Below are positions 21,491 through 33,368 of a stretch of 64,000 nt of DNA, in pieces. The stretch is from Arachnopeziza araneosa (taxonomy: Eukaryota; Ascomycota; Leotiomycetes; Helotiales; Arachnopezizaceae), in assembly GCA_003988855.1 (NCBI GenBank), contig QYAI01000098.1:1-64000 (forward strand), written 5' to 3'. The notes under the pieces were generated by a model. That model searched no databases. It had not been told where the DNA came from and saw nothing but the letters and a program-made list of their open reading frames with translations. Made by a program: the position numbers and the translations under genes. How positions within the stretch are numbered: position 1 is the stretch's first letter; the number at the start of each line of letters is the position of its first letter.

Positions 21491-24400
21491 ATGAATGGTA
21501 CGAAGCGCAAATTGCATTCGGATCCTACCTCGGTCCCTGAAAGACCGCAGAAGCTGCAGCGTGCTCTCAATGGCAAAGATTCTGCGGGAGAGAATACCCC
21601 TGAGGTTGGATCGATATACGACGATGATGAGATCGAGATAGAGGAGACACGCGTCATCCCAGGCGGCGTGGCGGACACAGCGGAATGGCAGGCTTGCATT
21701 GAGAGCGTAGTCCGTAATGTCGTTTCAATTCGATTCTGTCAGACATGTTCCTTTGATACAGACCCGGCCTTGACCAGCGAAGCTACGGGCTTTGTCGTGG
21801 ATGCGGAAAGAGGATATATCATGACGAATCGCCATGTGGTTGGAAGCGGACCATTCTGGGGATACTGCATATTTGATAATCATGAAGAGGTTGATGCATA
21901 TCCTGTATACCGTGATCCTGGTAAGGCTTCCCCGGAATCAATTTCTTATTCACAAAAGGAGGACGGCGATCTTAAAGACGTGATTTCCATCTCTACTCCT
22001 TATTCAACCGATATACAAGCTCAATCTCCGCGTTAGCAATTTATACTAATCCCTCATAGTCCATGACTTCGGTATCCTGCGATTCGACCCAAAAGCTATC
22101 AAATACATGCCGGTGGCGGCTTTAACATTAAGACCGGACCTTGCAAAAGTTGGCGCAGAGATCAGAGTGGTGGGTAACGATGCTGGAGAGAAGCTCAGTA
22201 TTCTTTCTGGGGTTATCAGTCGACTTGATAGGAATGCACCTGAATACGGAGAAGGCTATTGTGACTTCAACACGAATTACATACAGGCCGCTGCTGCCGC
22301 AAGTGGAGGAAGCTCTGGAAGCCCAGTTGTCAACATTGATGGTTACGCTATAGCCTTACAAGCGGGTGGAAGAAGTGACGGAGCTGCGACAGATTATTTC
22401 CTACCTCTAGATCGACCTTTACGAGCACTTCGATGCATACAAGAAGGAAAACCAGTCACACGTGGAACTATACAATGTCAATGGATGATCAAACCATTTG
22501 ATGAATGCCGAAGACTTGGATTGACACCTGACTGGGAAAGCGCTATACGAAAAGGATTTCCCAAGGAGACGGGGATGCTAGTTGCCGAGATCGTCTTGCC
22601 CGAAGGCCCATCGGACAGCAAGGTTGAAGAGGGGGATGTCTTGATCAAAGTTAATGGAGAGTTGTTGACACAATTTATCCGATTGGATGACATATTGGAC
22701 TCCAGTGTTGGTGGAAATGTTAAACTATTACTTCAACGTGGTGGTGAAGATGTAGAAGTTGAGGTGGTAGTTGGTGATTTACATGCCATCACACCTGATC
22801 GTTTCGTTTCCGTCGCAGGTGGTAGCTTTCATAACCTATCGTATCAGCAAGCTAGGCTATTCGCAGTTGCCTGCAAGGGTGTATTTGTTTGCGAGGCTAC
22901 CGGGTCATTCAGGTTCGAGCATACTGACAATGGTTGGATTGTGCAAACAGTCGATCACAAGAAAACTCCAGATCTCGATACCTTTATCGAAGTCATGAAG
23001 GGTATTCCAGACAGAGCTAGGGTTGTGGTGACTTACAAGCATCTTCGGGACCTGCATACACTCAATACAAGCATATTAACAATCGATCGTCATTGGTCAA
23101 GCAAGATGCGGCTCGCTGTCAGAAATGATGCCACTGGACTCTGGGATTTCACCGACATTGCCGACGCAGTACCAGGTCAGTACAGTACCGCGCCGTCTAA
23201 AAACACCCTTGCTAACTTGTAGGTTGATTAGCTATCCCTCCAGTCCGTCGTTCTGCAAGCTTTATTCAGCTTGAAAATAAACAGCACCCGGCTGCAGCCG
23301 ACATTGTCCGAAGCTTTGTTCGCGTTTTATGCCACATGCCCGTCAAATTGGATGGGTTTCCCCGTAACCGAAAATGGGGAATGGGTGTTGTCATTGATGC
23401 AGAAAAGGGGTTGGTGGTCATATCGAGAGCCATTGTCCCGTACGACCTTTGCGACATCACAATTACTATCGCTGATTCCATTATTGTCGAGGGAAAAGTC
23501 ATATTCATGCATCCTCTTCAGAATTACGCCATCATCAAATACGACCCGTCTCTAGTCGATGCACCTGTCCAAAGTGCTAAGCTCAGCTCGAAGACAGTCA
23601 CGCAAGGCGCTTCAACATACTTTGTAGGATTCAACCAGAACATGAGAATAGTAATTGCACAAACTACCATTACAGATATTACTGCCGTAGCTATTCCAGC
23701 AAACTCCGGAGCACCAAGATATCGAGCAGTTAATGTCGATGCCATCACTGTAGATACCAGTCTCAGTGGACAATGTGGCAGCGGCGTTTTGGTTGGTGAA
23801 GATGGAACAGTTCAAGCTCTTTGGTTGACCTATCTTGGTGAGCGTTCCCATGTCACTCAGAAAGACACGGACTATCATCTTGGTTTGGCGACCCCGACTT
23901 TACTTCCCGTCATTAGAAAGATTCAGGCAGATGAGATCCCAAAACTACGTATGCTCAGTGTTGAGTTCAACGCCATTCAAATGAGTCAAGCCCGTATCAT
24001 GGGTGTATCGGAGGACTGGATTCAGAAAGTCTCTCTCGACAATTCATCAAGGCACCAACTTTTCATGGTACGGAAGCGGACATTTGAGCGTGGGGACGAG
24101 GCAGGTGCCTTACTTGAGGGTGATATCATTCTTACTTTGAATGGCAAGATCATCACCCGAGTTTCAGAGTTGGACGTTATGTACGATCATGAGATCCTTG
24201 ACGCAGTCATCATTCGAGATTGTGTCGAGATGTCTCTCAGGCTACCGACCGTATCTGCCGACGACCTAGAAACCGATCGAGCTGTCAGCTTTTGTGGAGC
24301 TGTCTTGCATCGGCCTCATCATGCTGTTAGACAACAGATCAGCAAGCTTCACAGTGAAATTTATGTATCAGCCAGGTCAAGGGGAAGTCCAGCATATCAG

Positions 24401-24803
24401 TATGGCCTCGCGCCCACAAACTTCATCACTCACGTAAATGGGCAACCTACGAAAGATTTGGAGTCGTTTTTGAAGGCGGTCGTTGGTATTCCCGATAATA
24501 CCTGTAAGTTTAGCTCAAGTTTCTTATGTCTCTCCTTAGCAACATCTACTGATCCAAGTTCTCATCTCTACAGACTTTCGTTTAAAAGCAATGACATTCG
24601 ACAACGTTCCTTGGGTCATTACGATGAAGAAGAACGATCACTATTTTCCAACAACTGAATGGATCAAGGATTCAAAGGAACCTTGTGGATGGAGACGAGT
24701 CACTTATGAGCAGGGTAAACCAATTGAGGGTGAGGGTCACGAAGGTGTTACCATTATTCCTAACGAGAGCTCAGAGATGGATGGTGATATTGGTGGAATA
24801 TGA
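21491..24803 (+). CDS. NMA111: NMA111-type pro-apoptotic HtrA serine protease
   Basis: Exons 21491-21920, 22060-23175, 23232-24503 and 24574-24803 sum to 3048 nt, giving 1015 residues, the normal size for Nma111. The first protease domain has the full triad: His115 in TNRHVV, Asp146 in VHDFGIL (created by splicing) and Ser229 in GGSSGSPV. PDZ-like regions follow, and a second protease-like domain starts near DGFPRNRKWGMGVVIDAEKG with a degenerate active site, the duplicated layout of the fungal family. In yeast the protein is nuclear and promotes apoptosis under stress. I chose the ATG at 21491 because it precedes a lysine/arginine-rich segment (MNGTKRKLHS) like the nuclear localisation signal of the family. 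An in-frame ATG at 21284 would add 69 residues that look like a mitochondrial presequence. Confidence 0.93.
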
Positions 24804-25595
24804 GAACTTTGTAGAAATCCAGCTCTTGAAGGAAGTACACGGGATTGCCCAACCCCTTCGATGGCGAGACCCAATTCGAGAATTTATGGAGATATTTTCT
24901 GTGCTTGTATAATGCATAATGTGGTGCGTGCAGGCTGTGCGAGATTCCTGACACGAGTAATTCGATCCCCACCAGAGGGTGCATTGATTCATGGCACTGC
25001 GTCATAAACTCAGATGGTCTCATGTCAACAACAATACGTAAAAGCCATCTCATAGGTACGGTGTAGAGACTTCAGTGGCAAATACGAAGAATAACTAGAA
25101 CCGTTGAAATCTTCTACTTAATTGTTGGAGATGGTCGCTTAAGGAAATAAATCAACTTAGCGACATACCAGAGTGACCATTTGCATCCATTTCTCACTCG
25201 GTGCGCGGACAACCAGTATATCCCCTCGCGGAGGGTCTTGGTCTCACCACCTCAGTACTATAGATGTCAAAGAGCTCACTAGAGAATGGAATCTCGGGAA
25301 TCTTCAAACTTGATTTATCACATGCTCACTTCTGAGGCCTGAAATTCTTCCAATAAGATGCTCGCGATATCGACGTGGTTGCCTTACCAAATTGCGCCAC
25401 AATGCGGGCTGATTTAAACCCCACTGCAGACTGAGCGGGTACTTACTCAACCTCTCCTTTCCTCTCAAAACATTTGCTTTCTTGACCTTAATTGGAGAAT
25501 TATTGCTAAGGTTGGTCGAGTAGAAACCGTTCTTGATATTGGATGCTTGGGTTTCATATACAGCAGAGCGTATCTTCAAGGAGGTCTCTTCCACT
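24804..25595. other. Intergenic region, no gene seen
   Basis: 3' flank of NMA111 and 5' flank of the F-box-like gene, both plus strand. The minus-strand frame 25304-25594 has no motif and is the complement of the next gene's leader. Confidence 0.4.
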
Positions 25596-26630
25596 ATGGC
25601 ACCAGGTGGTATGTCCTATATGCGTCAAGAAACAGGCTGTTAATTCAATTCTAGATTCTCAATCCAAGCGATGGAATTTATCTCATTTCAAGTTAAACTT
25701 GTTCTCGTCGATCTGGGAGAAATATATTCCCAGGCGTGTGAGAAGGGCACCCAAGGGGACACCACTTCTTTCTCTGCCTCTAGAGTTACGACTTGAGATC
25801 TACAGTTACTTGACCAGTCCTTGGTGCTCGACTTCCAGACCCATTTCCCACCCGTTATACCCTCTGCTTTTCGTTTCTCGAACTCTCCGAGATGATATCA
25901 CCTATCTCTTCTACCATGCTCTAGCGCCTTCATTCACCTTCTTCACGCCCAAATCTTGTGCTTTCTTTCTTGATACAACAGCTTCCAGCATTCATAGAAT
26001 AACAGCCCTGACTCTCTACGTGCCCTCGGATCAGACTGAATCAATGGAACCCATTTTCAGGAAACTCTATCTATCTGATGCACCCCTCAAAAGACTCGAG
26101 ATTCACCTGGTAGATAGGCCAGGACAATTCACAGAGAAAGAACGAGTTGTGACTGCATACATGCTCCCACGAAGAATTGGGTTGAGTGTACAAGGAATTG
26201 TACATGCCAGAGATCTCAGCCCCGAATGGATGAGAAATCAACCTGCCAATTTTCAATTAGAGCGGAGAGATGATTTTGTTTACGCCGATACCCATTCCGG
26301 TCTTGCCGTGAAACTGGCAGGGAGTTGCAGGACTGCATTAGGGATGTTGAAAGGCGTAAGATATCTAGCTGTTTACGGGCAACCGAAACAAGTATGCACT
26401 TCTTACATCACCATGTGGTATGACATGCTAAATAATCAAAGGGCCTTGATTTTGAATTATCAATTTTGAAGCTGTATATGCGAATGACCGATGTTGCAAA
26501 GGAAGAAGGGAAGAAATTGGTTCCGGGGTATGGCAGTAAGTTGAAGAGCGAGAAATGCTGGTATTTTGATGTTTGGATCCAGGGAGAGATGGACGGTGAC
26601 GAACTGCCCCTGCAGGCTATAGAAACTTAA
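25596..26630 (+). CDS. F-box-like protein, hypothetical
   Basis: Three exons give 939 nt (312 residues): a 13-nt first exon 25596-25608 (ATG GCA CCA GGT G), 25655-26391 and 26442-26630. The motif LLSLPLELRLEIYSYL, shortly after a basic stretch (RRVRRAPKGTP), is the typical F-box-like opening of many ascomycete proteins (PLELR.EIY..L), followed by a hydrophobic YPLLFVSRTLRDDITYLFY helix. The rest is divergent; GLDFELSILKLYMRMTDV in the last exon supports that splice choice. An F-box would link it to SCF ubiquitin ligases, but in this family the Skp1-binding role is usually unproven. Starting instead at the ATG at 25543 would give a continuous frame through the first intron, but the intron has a good GTATGT donor. 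Confidence 0.65.
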
Positions 26631-27530
26631 AATTTTGAGAGTGGGGTCTATATTACAAGGGTTGAATACCTTGTTCTACTGCTTTTCCATCTTTTGAGGG
26701 TTTATTTCTATAGTGTTTGGAATAATTCATGTTCTGAATAACAGGCTTAGAACTATTTCCCTTTCAACTCACTTATGAACCTAGGAAAGTGATATTGTGA
26801 AATTCTTCAAGTTATACAGGACTTTAATTACCGGCTTATAAAATGGCAAAGTGGTCTCTGAATACGTATGCCCGATAACCAAAATCATTGCTAGGGAGAA
26901 TCAGAAGATTTGCTTCTAAATAGAAAGAAGATGAAGGATATTTTCACAATGAGTCTTATAACGGTTCGAACATACCAATAAACTCCGCATCTGGAGCTAA
27001 CAAACACTCGCAAGGAGGTGTCTCGTATTGTTGATAGCCTCATGGGAGTATTCTCCAGCTAAATGTCAACTAAGAAAAAATATTTATCCTCAAAAATGAG
27101 CTCTCCTATCATTCTTATTACTTTATATTGGTCACTAGTGACCTGTCCTGATACGTAGATTTGCTTCGCTCTCTCCGCCGGAATTGGCTCCGTCATTGAT
27201 GCTGTGGTCCTGGAGCCTCACATCCCCCACCAAAATAGCCCAACTACGAGAAGAAGATAAATAAATTCAGAATAAATTACTTTCTTAGGTCCTTGAATTT
27301 CTCAATTCCTTATTACCATAAATAAATGCATTCCAATGGAGAAAGGAACGGAATAAGATTCTGGCGCTGAATATTTTTATTGCAGTGGTGGCTTTCAGGG
27401 ATCAAGCGCTACAATTTTCTCCCGCCCCGACCTAGACCTAGCCTCTTCGGGGCTATCACCATCCTTTTCCGATTCCTTGAATGATCAACACTACAACAAG
27501 AGCACCTGCGCATTGTTATCAACGCAGACA
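26631..27530. other. AT-rich intergenic region, no gene seen
   Basis: About 900 bp of AT-rich sequence between two F-box-like genes, with no convincing frame on either strand. Nothing else recognisable. Confidence 0.45.
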
Positions 27531-30500
27531 ATGCCAGCCCTCCCAAACAAAGCATCACGGCGAAAGGGCATCATCCCGGCTAGGAAGTTAAATCAACAGG
27601 ATGTTTGGTCCAATACTCTCGAGGCCCTCGGATTAGAGACATTGAATTCCTCAACATCAAGCAAGGCTGGAACGTTGATAGCCTCACCAACAATGACTTT
27701 AGCTACCGCTAGAAAGCTGCACATCGAAGATCTTCCTTTTGAGATCTTGAAATCCATTTTTAAGCATGCAAGTATTCTCTACCCTCGTTACAAGAGCTCC
27801 CTCTAACACAGCATCTCAGTCCCGCTCCTCGGACCTCATAGCTCTCTCCCTTGTCAGTAAACACTTTAGAGATGTTGCAGCTTCCCACTTGTATCGAAAG
27901 TTTTCCATCGTATTCCCAGACGAAGAAGAGATGCTGGATGGTTCGCAGATCGATGCCTTAGCTAGTGGATTGGATACGTTCGTTACCAGCGACTACAACT
28001 ATGCACAATACGTTCGAGAAATCGCTTTAGGAACTGTCAATGGTGGGGAGGCGAGAGAACGCGCATACAGACATTATTTATACGACGTGAGCTGTGGAAA
28101 GTTCATGAATACCCTTCTTCTTTTGACCCTACGGAAAGCTATCTCGTTGGAGAAATTCACGTAGGTGCAACCATTGGTCCTATTCCGCAACTAACATCTG
28201 CAGATGGGATATTCGTATTGAGTTGAGTCGCCAAGTGTTCAAAGTTCTTCACAGCATTGAAGCCCTTCAACATTTACACCTGAGAATGCAAGCTGGATCT
28301 TCAATACATCAACCTCCAATACAAATCCAACTGTCTCCTAGCCCATCGTCACCAGCTTCTACGAATTATGTCTCCATCTCCCATAGCCATTCTTCCACCC
28401 ATCTTCCTCCTATTTCGATCAATTTGTGGGGAGAAGGAAACAAGACTTCCCTGAAAACTCAGTTCGATACCCTGAACAAGCTCCTGCCGAAAGATAAACC
28501 TGCGCTTCCCACGCTTTCCAAATTTAGGGGTTTGAAGTCATTATCAATATTAGATATGGACACTCTGGATTACATTGACGAGCTCAACACTTGCGTTCGT
28601 AATTGCTCTTCGAGCTTAAAGACACTCAAGATATCGTTCTCGGAGGCGTTGGCAAATAAATCTCGTAAGCCACCACCTGATCCACAATCCGATGACGATT
28701 CCGACCAGGAAGAGGAATTCGGCCAACTTGGAGGAATCCCCCCTGGACCACCTTTACCTAACCCTCTTGCAGGAGCGTCAGATCCGAATGGACCTACGAG
28801 AGCGCTCAAGGCGGCCGAGGAGAAGAAAAGACAGGAATCAGCACTAGGAAGGATATTTGGACTTGAAACTGTTATTTCAAAAGCCAAACCACCCACAAAC
28901 AGCCAGCCTTCTAAAGAAAAAGCGAAAATTCAACTACCATCGATAGAAGATCCTAATAGAAGATTCATCAGGGAATTAGCATCTGTTGCAGCAAAGTTGA
29001 GGGACAACATCAACGCTAACAAGGATCTTACCGCTGATGGACAAGAGACATTAGCCATGATTAAAAGGGCCTGTAAGTTGTATCTTAGGAATACAGAAGA
29101 GCAACAGAGCCCAGAAAGTAGTGCTAGTATTGCAGCCAAAGAAACTCCAGCATCAAGTCCAACCACTTCTGGTGAAACTGAGACTATAGTGGCAGCCAGT
29201 AGTGGTACGCCGGATGAACCTGGACTCTTCGATAAACCAACCGAAAAGAAAGCGATCAAATCAGAACCAGGCGTTTCCAATCCCGATGATATCAATGTTG
29301 AAGAGCCTGAAGGAACGGAGCTTGAGGCTGATGGTCCTGATGAGACTGAAGAAGTCGCAGAAGAGTCCAAACCTGCGCCAGGAGGTACACCGTTTGATAT
29401 GGAACGTTGGACTTTGAAACTTGAACTGCTCAAGCAGGTTCTTGAGCTGAAGAATCGACACGACGAAATATTAAAGAATGACGCCAAACGTGGTGAATAT
29501 AAAAAAGAATTACAAGCAAAATTGACGACGGGCGGATTGACACCACAAGACTTCGAAAAAATGGATCAGTTAACGGCCGAATGCGACTTATCGTCAACCC
29601 GCGTCGAAGAGCTTTTACGACGTATGAACGTTATCAATGCTCAGATTGAACACTTGAATTCACAAAGTAATGGTAGATACCACTCACTCTCAATCGAGGA
29701 TAAGAGAATGAGCGAATACGTCCGATCTACTCATGGTCTTGTATTGGAGAGCTTGGCTCTATACCTCGTTCCAATCAAACCTTCTATCCTTTCTCGTGCG
29801 CTCGATTTTTCCGTCTTGCAAAGCATAACTCTCCTTAACGTTGGTCCCCAGGGCTCATTCTGGAATCTCCTTGCGAAAGAAAACCAGACGTCCCCGCTTC
29901 CGTTATGTAAAATTCACACAGATAATGTGACTTTACAATTTCTTGCTCTCGCAGCGCAGTTGGAGACGATCACCGAGTTGTATTTAGTGGAGCGAGATCC
30001 TAAAGTTGCTCGTGTCGAGAGCACTGCTGCCAGAACCATAGTTACTATGGAACATATTCGACGAATGGTTTTGAAAAAGCACGCGAGCAACCTCAAAGTA
30101 CTGCTACTTCGTAACAGTTCCAACTCAGAATGGGATTTGAACGACAGTACTGTCATGTTGTTGTGCCGACGAGGGAAACAGCTCGAGGAACTTGCAGTGA
30201 GCTTTGGACTGCCAGAAATGGTAAGCCTCTTGTCTTCTTGTATTTGGTCGTCTTTAACCGGAGTAATAGCATCTACTTTTACAACATCTAACAGGTCTGT
30301 CTTCTCTTCGGGTTCTCCACGCGCTCCGAATTCGTTTCGATGATCAATGCCCCTTCGTACCAAACCAATTCCGTAAATTTATTGTCGATATCGTCTCTAT
30401 CTATCCTGCAATGAAACTTGAATTTGTAGCTACTGATAACGCTGTTAACCGTCTTGTTCGACGTAAGACAAAACCCAAAGTCGATAGAAAGGGTAAGGGT

Positions 30501-30806
30501 AAAGCCACTGAGCTAGATGTCGATGATGCCACTTCAAAACTATTAGCCAAGATTCTATCAGTTCCTTCAAATTCCGCAGCAAATGCGAGTCCTACATCAA
30601 CAACTTCTGTATGGACAGATGGAGGTAGCAGCAGCTCCACTGATAATGGATTCGGATTAGGCGATTTGATTGATAGCTCTGAAGACGAGGACGACCAAGG
30701 TGTTGGTAAAACGGGTAGCAGGATCCAAACCGTAGACGGAGTTCGATTTAGTGATGTCCCTAGCGTGAAAGTTTGGGGAAGGGACATCATGTATTGTCGC
30801 CTTTGA
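27531..30806 (+). CDS. Large F-box/LRR-like protein with acidic linker
   Basis: Exons 27531-27771, 27812-28160, 28204-30239 and 30295-30806 total 3138 nt (1045 residues). The N-terminus has RKLHIEDLPFEILKSIFKHA, then across the first intron SDLIALSLVSKHFRDVAASH, matching an F-box helix-loop-helix. LRR-like segments follow (RGLKSLSILDMDTLDYI, CSSSLKTLKISF, and near the end LRVLHALRIRFDDQ). Between them is a proline- and acid-rich linker (DPQSDDDSDQEEE; long E/P/S/T stretches near 29,100-29,390) and a helical KLELLKQVLELKNRHDEIL region. Family knowledge suggests a substrate receptor of an SCF ligase; no substrate is evident. The last intron needs the donor TT|GTATTT at 30240, because the better-looking GTAAGC 19 nt upstream breaks the frame; this junction is the least certain. 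Confidence 0.7.
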
Positions 30807-31153
30807 TGCCAGCGTCGACCTCGAGGTTGATTTTTTTGAGATTTGTTGAGGATAAGCGTGCGAGCGGGGCATTATTTCACGGTAGCAAAATTGATAAACA
30901 GCGGATACCAATTCGATTCATAGGTAAGCACAAGCAGGTAGTTATGGAGTAAGGAGCTTCATCAAAATCATCGCATTGAGATTGAACAAGATTAATTTTT
31001 GCGAAATGTCAGAGTAAAGTTTCTGATTTCGATGTGAATACATTGATTGGCCCTCGCCCACGCCGAACCCATTGCAGGAATCGTCCCATAACCAACCAAA
31101 ATCTTTCGACAGTTTATATTAGACGCATATTTCATTATCCCAAGAAGACATCT
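30807..31153. other. Convergent 3' intergenic region
   Basis: Short space between the ends of the large F-box-like gene (+) and the membrane protein gene (-). No features seen. Confidence 0.5.
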
Positions 31154-32310
31154 TTAGTTCTTGTTTCCATCTTCGGAGAAAAGCTTAGACCAATCCTTAC
31201 CCAAGATCATGAAGAGTTGAGCGACGATGCAGAGAGTGAACAAGCAAGAGAGAGCCAGTTGGATGAGGAAGACTTTGAGATAAGTCTTGCCCAATCTGAT
31301 ACGAGCACTCCAGTCGAAGGTTTTCCAGGCGTCAAGCATGCCGACAACACCGGTGCCACCAACAATCTCAGGGATTACTTTTCCGCCGAAGCTACGGTCA
31401 AATGGAACAATAGTCTCTTCGGCATCCGATAGAAGAGAAGCTTGAACGCGAGTCAACATGACAGTAGCTGGAATGACGAGGACACACGAGAGGAAGAGGC
31501 TAAGGACGGCAGATCCAAAGCCACCAAGTGCCATCATGGTTCTTTGATGGGGAGTCACTTCGGAAAGTTGAGCAGGCTGATCAGTGAGGCCACTCGCGAT
31601 AGCAATATATAATGGAACCATGACCGCAATCTGTTCTGCCAGAGAAAAGAGAGCGGTTGGGATAGCAACTTTCTTCCACATCTTCATCGACGGAAATCTC
31701 CGGAGCCAGGTCTTGGGGCTGGGTTCGGAAATGACGATGTGTGTCCAGAGCAGGGAGAATTGGGCACAGACAACTGCCGCTACGATGCTTGCGAATCCAC
31801 GACCAAGGAGGCCGATGATCGGGAGGGCAGAGAGCATACCAGCAATCCACTGGATAACCATGACCTGGACGAAGTAGACGGAGAAACCACGGAAGCGTGC
31901 ACGGAAACCACCAACGGATTGGAGAAGGCGCAGACCCTTGCGGAGGCTGGAAGTGATGTAGGTAGCTTTGATTTGGGTAGTCTCGGGGTCTTTGGGCATG
32001 GTATCATCCGTATCCTGGGTGGGCAGAGGTTCGAAATCGATGTTGTCTTGTGGAGATTCGATCATGAGAAGAGTTGGGATGACACGGCCAAAGGTATATT
32101 CGATCTAGCGTCTATTAGTGAGAGGGCCAGGTGGATGTGAAGGCATGTGCAACATACCATAAACATGGTAGCAAAGAAGAGCAAGGCTGTGGTGCCTAGC
32201 ATCAGAATCCCCCATTTGGGGAGATCTATCTTTCGTGGCTCCCCACTGCCGCTGCCGCTGCCGAGGGCGGCTTCGAAGCCTCTTCTGGCGAGGGAGGTAA
32301 CGGAACTCAT
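31154..32310 (-). CDS. Conserved fungal multipass membrane protein, unknown function
   Basis: Two exons (32310-32158 and 32104-31154) sum to 1104 nt, 367 residues. After MSSVTSLARRGFEAALGSGS comes a first helix (WGILMLGTTALLFFATMFM) completed by IEYTFGRVIPTL across the intron. Further helices include VQVMVIQWIAGMLSALPIIG, AVVCAQFSLLWTHIVIS, VAIPTALFSLAEQIAVMVPL, VLSLFLSCVLVIPATVMLTR and IQLALSCLFTLCIVAQLFMI. The spacing (SLLWTHIVISEPSPKTWLRR, then PATVMLTRVQASLL) is that of a conserved ascomycete membrane protein which databases sometimes label as ubiquitin-conjugating by mistake; nothing here supports that label. Location in an internal membrane is inferred only from the helices. Confidence 0.75.
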
Positions 32311-32537
32311 GGTCAAGGAATGTCGATGATGGTAGTGATCAGTTGGTGCAGGCGGAGAAGAAGAATTGAAGATGGAGGAGAGGAATGGGCGTTGTTTAAG
32401 AGGGGGCGTTTTGAGGCGCAGCAGCTCGTCAGTCAGGGCCAGTGGCCTGTGCGCTGGAGCCTGCGGAAGGAAGGAGCCTTCCCTCTGCTAGCAGGACCAA
32501 GTGAGATGCTGGACCGTTGTCGCTATTCTTGATACGA

Positions 32538-32557
32538 ACAACAACAACAACAACAAC
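32538..32557. repeat. Trinucleotide run (ACA)n
   Basis: A perfect ACA trinucleotide run of about 20 bp in the 5' flank of the membrane protein gene. Confidence 0.85.
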
Positions 32558-32660
32558 GAGCCCTCCAACACGAACTCCAGTCGGGCATCGGCATAATCAT
32601 TTCTGACAGAGGAAAAGCCTTGTGCCAGAGGAAAAGCCTTGTGCGACAGTACGTTAATTC

Positions 32661-32740
32661 AACCACAACCACAACTACAACCACAACCACAACCACATCC
32701 ACATCCACATCCACATCCACATCCACATCCACATCCACAC
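32661..32740. repeat. Compound hexanucleotide microsatellite (ACCACA)n-(CCACAT)n
   Basis: About five ACCACA-like units with one ACTACA variant run directly into about eight CCACAT units, ending CCACACC. The two arrays share CCACA and differ by one base, so one probably arose from the other. Because the period is six, all frames stay open and produce spurious repetitive ORFs (valine-aspartate, serine-threonine or proline-histidine), which I do not annotate. Confidence 0.9.
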
Positions 32741-33368
32741 CCTACTCGCGACCAAGTATACAAGACAACCACCGACCTCGTTTCACCCAACGACGGAAAC
32801 AATCCTTCTCTACCTGCGACAATGCTAGACCGACTGCACTTCCACCATCTCTGCCAAGGCAAATGAGACGTCGACTGTTATGGCACACGAGAGATCTTCT
32901 CTCCGCAAACACCTTGCTCACAACGCAGAATGGAGGATTGCGACGACGACGGTAAACACGAGAGCGCTTGTCGAACAGGGTCCATCCGATCATCAGAAGT
33001 GGGTTTCTGCTTGCTGCAAAGCCCTGGCGCTTGCATATCTGCAACTACCCGCGAAGTGATGCACGCAATCAAAGCGAGAGCATGCCATCACACGCTCAAC
33101 ATACAAAACTGCCTGTGCTCTCCCCAGATTCCGTTTCGAATACAGCCCACGATTGCACCACGGCCAATACTACATCTCTCGCTATGATCTTTGCGGTTAG
33201 TGCATGAAATACCAGGTGTGATATACCCTTCATTTAAACTTCATTTTGCTTCCTTTTGAGACAGGGTGGGTGGCACGGATTGAGCTACCATCGGATATAT
33301 ATTTCGGCGGCTGCGACGTCGATGATTTGTTTTCGACCTTTCGACCCTTCGTACTTCTCCCTTCCACG

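Larger units (their letters stand above)
32311..33368. other. Divergent promoter region with simple repeats
   Basis: Upstream region shared by the membrane protein gene (-) and the GPI-protein gene (+). It contains the two simple repeats listed separately; otherwise only short frames without motifs. Confidence 0.5.

Noticed and set aside
30234..30295. Frameshift in the large F-box-like gene
   Set aside because: Using donor GTATTT at 30240 restores one frame and a whole number of codons, so no frameshift need be assumed.
32523..32866. Repetitive frames (VD, ST, PH repeats)
   Set aside because: Translations of the hexanucleotide microsatellite in several frames on both strands.
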